DNA of 12,160 nucleotides from JBBQBQ01 sp038317685 (GTDB taxonomy: Bacteria; Desulfobacterota; Desulfuromonadia; Desulfuromonadales; DDH964): NCBI GenBank assembly GCA_038317685.1, contig JBBQBQ010000094.1:1-12160 (forward strand), written 5' to 3'. The notes under the pieces were generated by a model. The model was not told where the DNA came from, did no database searches, and worked only from the letters and a program-made list of their open reading frames with translations. The position numbers and the translations under genes are program-made. Positions 6,995 through 12,160 of the stretch are shown in pieces. Each line of letters starts with the position of its first letter. The first letter of the stretch is position 1.

Positions 6995-7689
6995 AACCGG
7001 GGGTCCTCGGGGTCGTTGGGAGACGCTGGCATCTTAGGGGAAATTTCACTCTCCTGCAACGCTTTCGTGGAGTTAAGGCTCGTCTTGATAAGTCGCCGGT
7101 GGCGCCACCAGGCGATCAGCAGGATGATGAAGAGGCTCATCCCGAGGAGGAAGGTGAAACGTTCGCTCCAGAGCGCTACCCGCTGCCAACTGGCACCGGC
7201 CAGGTAGCCGAGACCCGGGAAGGTCACCCCCCAGAGGAGGCCGCTGAGCAGGGCATAGAGCCAGAAGACCCGCGGGCGCATGCCGGTCCCGCCGGCGATG
7301 AAGGGGACGAGGCCGCGCACCGGCCCGACAAAACGGGCGAAGCAGATGCTTTTGCCGCCGTGGGCGGCGAAGAAGATTTCCGCCTGATGCACCAGCCGGT
7401 GGCGGCGGCGGAGCACGCGGCTCTGCAGGAGACGGCTGCCGGCCCGGGCGCCCAGCAGGTAGCTGCTGCAGTCGCCGAGAATCGCACCGACGGTGGTAAT
7501 ACCGATGATGGCCAACAGGGACCCTTTGCCGTGGAGGGCGAGGAACCCGGCGAAGAGGACCAGGGTGCTGCCGGGGATGAGCAGGCCGGCGACCGGGAGA
7601 CCCTCGAGGAATGCGATCAGACCTAAAAAGCCAAGGTAGCGCCAGCCGTCGGGAAGCCAGCCGAAGAAGTCCTGGAGCCATTGTTCCAT
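6991..7689 (-). CDS. DedA/VTT-family inner-membrane protein
   Basis: The 232-residue protein has the DedA (SNARE-associated/VTT) layout. A re-entrant first segment reads FLEGLPVAGLLIPGSTLVLFAG (about 27-48), then GDCSSYLLGARAG (72-84). The signature FFAAHGGKSICFARFVGPVRGLVPFIAGGTGM (106-137) has its arginines in the F-x-R-x-x-P-x-x-R arrangement. Two further membrane helices lie at about 141-165 and 176-195, and a hydrophilic tail of about 35 residues ends the protein. DedA proteins support membrane homeostasis; some recycle undecaprenyl phosphate or phosphatidylethanolamine across the membrane. It starts 52 bases after the HD gene and overlaps aguA by ATGA. An AGGG ribosome site lies 6 bases before the start and can be paired in a hairpin (7692-7739). 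The lipid substrate here is unknown. Confidence 0.92.
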   Translation of the reverse strand: MEQWLQDFFGWLPDGWRYLGFLGLIAFLEGLPVAGLLIPGSTLVLFAGFLALHGKGSLLAIIGITTVGAILGDCSSYLLGARAGSRLLQSRVLRRRHRLVHQAEIFFAAHGGKSICFARFVGPVRGLVPFIAGGTGMRPRVFWLYALLSGLLWGVTFPGLGYLAGASWQRVALWSERFTFLLGMSLFIILLIAWWRHRRLIKTSLNSTKALQESEISPKMPASPNDPEDPRL

Positions 7690-7691
7690 GG

Positions 7692-7739
7692 AGCACCCTG
7701 CGTTGGAGAGAAGAAGATTGCCGGCCCTGAGCGGGTGCT
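7692..7739 (-). promoter_or_regulatory. Hairpin that can mask the dedA ribosome site
   Basis: In minus-strand reading, AGCACCC (7739-7733) plus GC (7732-7731) pairs with GC (7701-7700) and, after one bulged base, GGGTGCT (7698-7692). The AGGG Shine-Dalgarno of dedA (7699-7696) falls in the second arm. The HD gene stop lies just upstream (7742-7744), so terminating ribosomes could open the stem. Inferred only. Confidence 0.35.
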
Positions 7740-7741
7740 AT

Positions 7742-8290
7742 TCAGGGGGTAAAGCGGGCCTGCCAGGCGTCAAAGATGGCGACTTTATCAACTCCGTAGA
7801 CAGACAGGTTGCGGCGCACCTTGGCGACCTCCCGGGGGCGGTCCCCCTCCTTGAGATTTTTGGAATAGAAGAGGTCGGCGTAGGTGATGATCTCCTCCTC
7901 GATCGTCAGCGGCCGCATGTCGCGGTGAGGGAGGGGAAGCGCTTGGGCGACGATCTCCGCAGCCGACAGGCCGACTCCGACATGGCGTTCGCAGACCAAG
8001 GCATGGCGATGCAGCCCTTCGGCTTCCAGCATCTCGCGTCCCTTGTAGCAATGGGCCAGGTAGGGAAGGGGACCGTGGCAGCCGATCTCGGGAGCGTCGG
8101 TGTGGAGAATGCCGATGTCATGCAGGAGGGCCGCTTCCTCAACGAAAGGAATGTCGACCGGGCTGGTGCGGGCCACGTGCAGCGCTACCGCCACGGCGTG
8201 CTCGGCGACCCGCCGGCTGTGACGCAAGAGGGTCGCGTGGGCCACGCTTCCGGCCGGATAATATTTGTTCAAGAGTTGCAGGGCGTTCAT
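7742..8290 (-). CDS. HD-domain (HDIG-type) phosphohydrolase
   Basis: The 182-residue protein carries a single HD domain. Metal ligands are visible as H24 in LLRHSRRVAEHA, the H57-D58 doublet in LLHDIGILHT, a histidine in CERHVGVG (H103), and D139 in TYADLFYSK. This matches small stand-alone HD phosphohydrolases that act on nucleotides or other phosphate esters; the true substrate cannot be read from sequence. It is short and has no partner domain such as a response-regulator receiver, so it is not a canonical RpfG-type enzyme. A GGAG ribosome site is 5 bases upstream of the start, which overlaps the lipoprotein stop by ATGA (8287-8290), indicating translational coupling. Confidence 0.9.
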   Translation of the reverse strand: MNALQLLNKYYPAGSVAHATLLRHSRRVAEHAVAVALHVARTSPVDIPFVEEAALLHDIGILHTDAPEIGCHGPLPYLAHCYKGREMLEAEGLHRHALVCERHVGVGLSAAEIVAQALPLPHRDMRPLTIEEEIITYADLFYSKNLKEGDRPREVAKVRRNLSVYGVDKVAIFDAWQARFTP

Positions 8291-8835
8291 GGGGACTCCA
8301 GAATCCTGAACGATTCGAGGAGGTCGTCAAAAAATCCCCGGTTGGCATCGAAATCCGCCGACGGGGCCGAAGCGGTCAGGATGAAGACATGACGACGGGC
8401 GGTGACCAGCAGCAGCAGCCAACTGCGATTCGGGGTGGTGCCGATCACCCGGCGGGCCGCTCCATCGGGGAGATCAAGGGACTCGTTGCCGCCGACGGTG
8501 AAGGCCGGTTGCCCCTGGCGGAAGATTTCCAGCAGACGGCCGAAACCGCCGACCGCCTCTTCCGGGGTCAACGCGGTGACCGTCAGGGACAGGTCCTGAT
8601 GATACCCTGCGGGAGGGGACCAAATTGTGGTTGGATGTTCCTGTCGCTCTCCCGGCCGGCTGCGTTGCCAGTTCTGGGGGTGCTTGATGGCGAAACCGAG
8701 GTTGGCGTCGACGTAGAAGACGCTCGGAGCACTGGCCGAATCCCCTCCTTCGGCAGAGCCTTTGGCGGCACAACCGCTCAAAACCAGCAGTCCCAGGATC
8801 AGACCGATCTGGAATGTCCTTGCGAGCATGATCAC
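8287..8835 (-). CDS. Lipoprotein with a PsbP/DUF1795-like domain
   Basis: The 182-residue product begins with a lipoprotein signal sequence: hydrophobic core GLILGLLVL and lipobox L19-S20-G21-C22, with alanine after the cysteine, which in E. coli permits sorting to the outer membrane. After a low-complexity G/S/A linker (23-38), the domain YVDANLGFAIKHPQNWQ ... ESFRIL resembles the PsbP/DUF1795 (DcrB-like) fold, seen in many small lipoproteins of unknown function; this is a judgement from pattern, not a search. The start is a GTG at 8835, preferred over the in-frame ATG at 8829 because AGGGG lies 9 bases before it (15 for the ATG). It is the first gene of the proposed minus-strand operon and ends in an ATGA overlap with the HD gene. 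Confidence 0.8.
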   Translation of the reverse strand: MIMLARTFQIGLILGLLVLSGCAAKGSAEGGDSASAPSVFYVDANLGFAIKHPQNWQRSRPGERQEHPTTIWSPPAGYHQDLSLTVTALTPEEAVGGFGRLLEIFRQGQPAFTVGGNESLDLPDGAARRVIGTTPNRSWLLLLVTARRHVFILTASAPSADFDANRGFFDDLLESFRILESP

Positions 8836-8913
8836 ACCACAGAACCCCTTTTTTCGACTTTCCGCCGGTTTTTCATTTTAACACAGGTCCTCGGTTTTGA
8901 CGGGACACCGGAC

Positions 8914-8941
8914 TTGACTTGGAGATCAGCACCATTAAAAT
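8914..8941 (+). promoter_or_regulatory. Promoter candidate for the zinc-ribbon miniprotein gene
   Basis: TTGACT (8914-8919), a 16-base spacer and TAAAAT (8936-8941) match the sigma-70 consensus 5 of 6 at both boxes. Transcription would start near 8948, about 40 bases before the ATG at 8988. The region is much more AT-rich than its surroundings. Confidence 0.55.
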
Positions 8942-8962
8942 ATTAACCAAATTAGTTGTCAA
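8934..8962 (-). promoter_or_regulatory. Promoter candidate for the lipoprotein-to-MFS operon
   Basis: In minus-strand reading, a perfect -35 TTGACA (8962-8957) is followed by a 17-base spacer and TTTAAT (8939-8934), 5 of 6 to consensus but lacking the important second-position A. Transcription would begin near 8927, leaving about 90 bases of leader. Its -10 overlaps that of the plus-strand promoter. Confidence 0.5.
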
Positions 8963-8987
8963 TCCCCTCGTGTGAAAGGAGTTGGCC

Positions 8988-9092
8988 ATGGCTCTCTGGA
9001 GTTGTGAAAAATGTGGGTTCCAGAAGGAATCCCGCTGCAAGCCCCGCAAGTGTCCGACCTGTCAGGAAGCGGATTCCTTCGTCAAGAAGTAG
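8988..9092 (+). CDS. 34-residue zinc-ribbon / rubredoxin-like protein with RCKP motif
   Basis: A short gene with perfect signals: AAGGAG (8976-8981), 6-base spacer, ATG, 34 codons, TAG, then a strong terminator 35 bases on. The product starts MALWSCEKCGF and has a second pair in KCPTC, giving two C-x-x-C knuckles (C6/C9 and C22/C25), which should bind one zinc or iron. Between them lies the string SRCKPRKC with an extra cysteine (C17). This matches what I recall as the RCKP-type rubredoxin-like domain; I cannot confirm that by search. It ends in basic residues and has no signal peptide, so it is cytoplasmic. Its function is unknown. It is transcribed alone and diverges from the lipoprotein operon. 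Confidence 0.87.
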   Translation: MALWSCEKCGFQKESRCKPRKCPTCQEADSFVKK

Positions 9093-9126
9093 CGCGAGTC
9101 CGAAACGAGGCAATGTTCGAATCATC

Positions 9127-9168
9127 ACCGTGGGACGTCGAAAATCGGCGTCCCACGGTTTTTGTTTT
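9127..9168 (+). terminator. Strong intrinsic terminator after the zinc-ribbon gene
   Basis: The arm CCGTGGGACGTCG (9128-9140) pairs with CGGCGTCCCACGG (9146-9158), 13 base pairs with one T-G wobble and a 5-base loop, closed by A9127-T9159. The T-rich tail TTTTTGTTTT follows at 9159-9168. It terminates the plus-strand miniprotein transcript. Read from the other strand there is no T-tract, so it does not obviously serve the oppositely oriented gene ending at 9184. Confidence 0.95.
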
Positions 9169-9183
9169 GAAGGAGGCATGAAT

Positions 9184-10029
9184 TCAGGGGATCGAGGCGG
9201 TGTAGACCTGACTCTGTTTGCCTCCCGGGCTGACGACCTGGAAGGGGACCGGTTTCGGGTCGCTGCTGTAGGGGTGGCGGGTAAAAAGGATCGTCTGGCA
9301 ATCGACGAAGACCGCGCTATCGTCCTGGGGCCGGTTGGTGGTGCCGAGGGGGAAACGCTGGCCGCCCACGACCAGTTGGGAGCTGCCGAGAAAATTCCTG
9401 CCGCGGACGGTGATCTCTTCGGTGGTGACATTGTTGGCGGTCACCTCCACCGACTCGATCACCGGAGTGGCATCGACCGTCAACGCCTGCGACAGAGAAC
9501 GGCTCCCCCCGGGATTGATGACGACCACTTCGTGTCGTCCTTCGGAGAGGGCAGGCGGTTGAAAGGTGATGCTCCCTGTGCTGAAGGAGGCGGGGACCGC
9601 GGCGCCATCGATGAGAAGGCTGGCTCCTGGGAGAAATCCCGACCCCTGGCCACTGACGGTCGGAGCCGAATTGGCGCTGCAGGCCTCCAAGACCTGAGGA
9701 TCGAGGGTCGCCAGGCGGGGCGTCGGTTCGACGAGGTGCAGGGTGAAGGTCTGGGGGGAGACCAGGCCGGCTTCGGTCAACCGCAACAGATATTGGCCGG
9801 GGGGAAGGGCAGGGACGGTAAAGGTCAGGCTCCGGGCGCCGAGAATGGTGGCCGGAAGCCGCTCCTCTCCCAGCAGGACCTCCACTCCTTCGCCGAAGGG
9901 GCCGCCGGTGACGATCACTCTGGTGCCGGAAGTCAGTGTTTCCGGGGTGATCGAAGTTATCTGAACCGCCGCCAGAACCGACGTCGGCAGGGTCAGGGCC
10001 AGTAGCAGGATCGGGAACCAGAGACGCAT
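9184..10029 (-). CDS. Secreted protein with three IPT/TIG-like repeats
   Basis: The 281-residue product has a signal peptide (LWFPILLLALTLPTSVLA, probable cleavage after A20), so it is exported. Three consecutive Ig-like beta-sandwich units of the IPT/TIG type follow. Repeat 1 (about 22-100) opens ITSITPETLTSGTRVIVTG, repeat 2 (about 103-186) has APTVSGQGSGFLPGASLLIDG, and repeat 3 (about 188-281) has VIESVEVTANN and ITVRGRNFLGSSQLVVGG. Repeats 1 and 2 each finish with a VPALPPGQYLLRL or PPALSEGRHEVVV element. No membrane anchor, lipobox or enzyme domain is present. Two cysteines (C117, C244) are far apart. GGAGG lies 5 bases before the ATG. Such repeats usually mediate protein or carbohydrate binding outside the cell; the ligand is unknown. 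The promoter could not be identified. Confidence 0.82.
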   Translation of the reverse strand: MRLWFPILLLALTLPTSVLAAVQITSITPETLTSGTRVIVTGGPFGEGVEVLLGEERLPATILGARSLTFTVPALPPGQYLLRLTEAGLVSPQTFTLHLVEPTPRLATLDPQVLEACSANSAPTVSGQGSGFLPGASLLIDGAAVPASFSTGSITFQPPALSEGRHEVVVINPGGSRSLSQALTVDATPVIESVEVTANNVTTEEITVRGRNFLGSSQLVVGGQRFPLGTTNRPQDDSAVFVDCQTILFTRHPYSSDPKPVPFQVVSPGGKQSQVYTASIP

Positions 10030-10145
10030 CGCTCCTCCAAGTTGGGGATACTTGTCAGTTAAACACAGGATCTGCCAAAGACAAGGTTTCCGGGGGACAA
10101 GCCGATCACGAAGGAGGAGGGCGCCGGGCCTTGTTCACCGCGCCA
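10030..10145. other. Gap between lptG and the IPT/TIG gene
   Basis: I see no small gene and no intrinsic terminator with a T-tract. A 5-base-pair stem CCGCG/CGCGG (10138-10142 with 10151-10155) surrounds the lptG stop codon but is too short to call. Minus-strand TTGTCT with TAACTG at a 17-base spacing is a poor promoter match. The IPT/TIG gene may be read through from lptFG. Confidence 0.3.
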
Positions 10146-11228
10146 TTAATCGCGGGCCGAGAGCATCAGCCAGATGCCGATGAGGACGAAGAGGAGGTTG
10201 GGTGCCCACGCCGCCACCAGCGGCGGGACGACCTGGGAATAGCCGAAAGCGAGGAGCATCGCCTGCAGCAGGTAGAAAACGACGCCGACCGCCACGCTGA
10301 GGGCTACGCCCATCGCCAGGTTGGCGTTGCGCCCCTTCTGCAGGGCAAAAGGGATGCCGAGGAACGCCATGATCACGCAGGTGAAGGGGGTGGCGAAACG
10401 GGCCAGCATGTCGACGCGATAGCGCGAGGCGTCAATTCCTTCGGATTCGAGGCGGGCCACCAGGGTATGGAGTTCAAGGAAGGTCAGATCGTCGTTGCGG
10501 AAATCGGGAGTGGCGAAATCCTCCGGGGTCTTATTCAAAGGGAGGATCGCCTCCGGGGTGCGTCGTGCCTTTCCAAGAGCCTCCCCGGGGGTGCTGAAAT
10601 CGCGCTCCATCACATCGCGAAAGAGCCATGCCCCATCCCGGTAAAGGGCTCGGTCGGCATCCACCCGGGATAGCAACCTGAAGTCCCGGTCGACCTGGTA
10701 GATGGTGATGCCCTGGAGGATTTTCTCGGCCGGGAGGACCAGCCGGATGTTGATCAGCCGGTCACCCTCCCGGAACCAGACCCGTTCCCGCCGCAACAGC
10801 TGCCGGGGTTGCCCCTTGATGATCGTCCGTTCGACCAGATTGACCTGTTTGGCCGTCAACGGAACGATCAACTCGTTGCTCCCCAGGTTGGCCGTCGCCG
10901 CCAGCAGGCCGACGCCGAGAAGTGGCAGGCTGATTCGCAACAGGCTGACGCCGCCGGCGCGCAAGGCTGTAAGTTCATTGGTGCGCGACAGGCCGCCCAG
11001 GGTCATGAAGACACCGAAGAGGACCGCCATCGGCGTGACCTGGCTGACAATCAACGGCAGCTTGCCGAGGAAATAGAGCGCATAGTCGCTGCCTTGCGCC
11101 TGGCGGGCAATGAAGTTATCGACGTTGTCAACGAAATCGACCAGCAGGTAAATCCCGGCAAAAGCGGCTAATGACAGCAGAAAGACCCGCAGGAAGGCGC
11201 GGAGAAGATAGCGGTCGATCAGGCTCAT
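10146..11228 (-). CDS. lptG: LPS export ABC transporter permease LptG
   Basis: The 360-residue protein has the YjgP/YjgQ permease layout. Three N-terminal membrane helices lie at about residues 8-30, 52-80 and 95-115, with the conserved SRTNELTALRAGGVSLLRI loop after the second. A periplasmic beta-jellyroll domain (about 120-265) follows, then three C-terminal helices beginning at FATPFTCVIMAFLGIPFAL. LptG pairs with LptF and the ATPase LptB to extract LPS from the inner membrane and feed the Lpt bridge. The start at 11228 is chosen because its ATG overlaps the lptF stop as ATGA (11225-11228), AAAGG lies 7 bases upstream, and MSLIDRYLLRAFLRVF is the usual family beginning; an upstream in-frame start at 11270 would add 14 atypical residues. 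LptG versus LptF identity rests on gene order and this start motif. Confidence 0.93.
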   Translation of the reverse strand: MSLIDRYLLRAFLRVFLLSLAAFAGIYLLVDFVDNVDNFIARQAQGSDYALYFLGKLPLIVSQVTPMAVLFGVFMTLGGLSRTNELTALRAGGVSLLRISLPLLGVGLLAATANLGSNELIVPLTAKQVNLVERTIIKGQPRQLLRRERVWFREGDRLINIRLVLPAEKILQGITIYQVDRDFRLLSRVDADRALYRDGAWLFRDVMERDFSTPGEALGKARRTPEAILPLNKTPEDFATPDFRNDDLTFLELHTLVARLESEGIDASRYRVDMLARFATPFTCVIMAFLGIPFALQKGRNANLAMGVALSVAVGVVFYLLQAMLLAFGYSQVVPPLVAAWAPNLLFVLIGIWLMLSARD

Positions 11229-12160
11229 GGCTGCACCTTTCCGCGAAGCTTGCGGCGGAGCAGGAGCCACCGGTCGGTCACCCAGTCGAGGAGCGGCAAA
11301 CGTCGTTCCCGGGTGGTCAGATACATCAGGTACCAGCCGCCGGCGAAGAAGATCAGACTCGGGGTCCAGAGGGTCAACCCGACTGGCAGGTGCTTTTCCT
11401 CCACCAGGGTCTGGGCGAGAGAGAGGAACATGTAATAGAGGAGGAAGATCGCCAGGGCCAGGGAAAAACCGCTGCCGCGGCCGCTGCGCTGCGACTGGAT
11501 GCCGAGGGGGACACCGATCAGGGCGAAGATCATGGGAGCCAGGGGGAGGATCAAGCGGCGGTGAAGTTCAATCAGGGTCGCGATATGGTCCTTCTCGGCC
11601 CCGTCGCTATTCAGGACCGTGGTGAGTTCGAGCATGGAAAACTCTGAAGGTTTTCGGAAGCGATTTTCCGGGTTGGGGGTCTGCTGCCCGAGGCTCAGGT
11701 TGATGTCGTAGGTTGCAAAGGTTACAACCTGATAATCGTCGACATGACGCCCGGAGGGGCGTCGGTGAATGCTGCCGTCGCTTAATCGCAGGGTCACCGA
11801 AAGGGCCGCGCGGTCGGGGATGATGCGCCCGGAGCGGGCCAGAATGAGGGCCGGAGCATCGCCGGCCCGTTCATCGGAAATCAGGATGCCCTGCATGCTG
11901 CCGTTCAACTCGTCGACGGCATTGGCATAGATGACGAGATGATCGAAGTCGCTGTTGAAGACCCTGGGTTTGAGCTCGATGCTGGCCTGGCTCAGGGCGA
12001 TTTCAAAGATTCGGCCGCGAAAGCCGCTTTTGCAGGCCGGGGAGATCACCATGGTGGCCAGCGCCGTCAGCAGTGAGGCGACTACGGCGCAGACCAGGAC
12101 CGGTCGCAGCAACTGGTACAGACTGATGCCGGTCGATTTCAGGGCGGTGATTTCGTTGTC
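11225..12160 (-). CDS. lptF: LPS export ABC transporter permease LptF, 5'-truncated by window edge
   Basis: The frame is open to the last base of the window, where it reads DNEITALKSTGISLYQLLRPVL, the same cytoplasmic loop as in LptG. The first two membrane helices and roughly 60-70 residues therefore lie outside. The visible 311 residues contain the third helix (VLVCAVVASLLTALATMV), the periplasmic jellyroll domain with SMLELTTVLNSDG near its end, and three C-terminal helices starting LILPLAPMIFALIGVPLGIQ. The gene ends in an ATGA overlap with lptG, so the two permeases are translationally coupled, as expected for subunits needed in equal amounts. The true start and promoter are beyond the window. 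Confidence 0.92.
   Translation of the reverse strand, partial: DNEITALKSTGISLYQLLRPVLVCAVVASLLTALATMVISPACKSGFRGRIFEIALSQASIELKPRVFNSDFDHLVIYANAVDELNGSMQGILISDERAGDAPALILARSGRIIPDRAALSVTLRLSDGSIHRRPSGRHVDDYQVVTFATYDINLSLGQQTPNPENRFRKPSEFSMLELTTVLNSDGAEKDHIATLIELHRRLILPLAPMIFALIGVPLGIQSQRSGRGSGFSLALAIFLLYYMFLSLAQTLVEEKHLPVGLTLWTPSLIFFAGGWYLMYLTTRERRLPLLDWVTDRWLLLRRKLRGKVQP

Noticed and set aside
9184..9431. Overlapping minus-strand frame near 8952-9431
   Set aside because: It runs across the terminator and antisense to the zinc-ribbon gene, and its translation is low-complexity, while the other frame encodes the clear IPT/TIG repeats.
1..12160. CRISPR arrays, insertion sequences, integrase or attachment sites, toxin-antitoxin pairs
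   Set aside because: No regularly spaced repeats, no transposase or integrase motifs and no paired small toxin genes were seen; base composition looks even apart from the AT-rich promoter region near 8930-8960.

Overview
This is a GC-rich bacterial chromosomal window with closely packed genes and no phage, insertion sequence, CRISPR array, tRNA or rRNA. Gene content fits a Gram-negative, outer-membrane-bearing bacterium: LptF and LptG (LPS export), an outer-membrane-type lipoprotein, and a YdbL-family protein. A tiny RCKP-motif zinc-ribbon protein and the overall style suggest a Desulfuromonadales/Geobacter-like lineage, but that placement is an inference from memory of family distribution, not a search.

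Layout. At the left edge is the 3' part of a ydbL-like (DUF1318) gene (+). A 400-base gap rich in hairpins follows, whose second half looks like a long structured mRNA leader for a RhlE-type DEAD-box RNA helicase (792-2111, +). After a hairpin and a featureless stretch comes a secreted M23 metallopeptidase (2377-3084, +). It meets, tail to tail with a 13-base overlap, the end of a long minus-strand gene series.

That series reads leftwards from about 8835 to 3072: lipoprotein, HD-domain protein, DedA-family membrane protein, agmatine deiminase (aguA), N-carbamoylputrescine amidase (aguB), YceH/DUF480 protein, MFS transporter. Three junctions are ATGA overlaps (8287-8290, 6991-6994, 5968-5971) and the others are short, so it behaves like one operon. 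aguA and aguB encode two successive steps, agmatine to N-carbamoylputrescine to putrescine. In this sequence aguA carries a +1 frameshift inside a perfect 11-base inverted repeat; both halves keep their catalytic residues.

Between the operon and a 34-codon zinc-ribbon gene (8988-9092, +, followed by a textbook terminator) lies a possible divergent promoter pair whose -10 elements overlap. To the right are a secreted three-repeat IPT/TIG-like protein (9184-10029, -) and the lptF-lptG pair (-), with lptF running off the window's right edge.

The points most worth checking are the palindrome-associated aguA frameshift, the structured helicase leader, the symmetric divergent promoter, and the RCKP miniprotein. 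I see no clearly unprecedented multi-gene system here.
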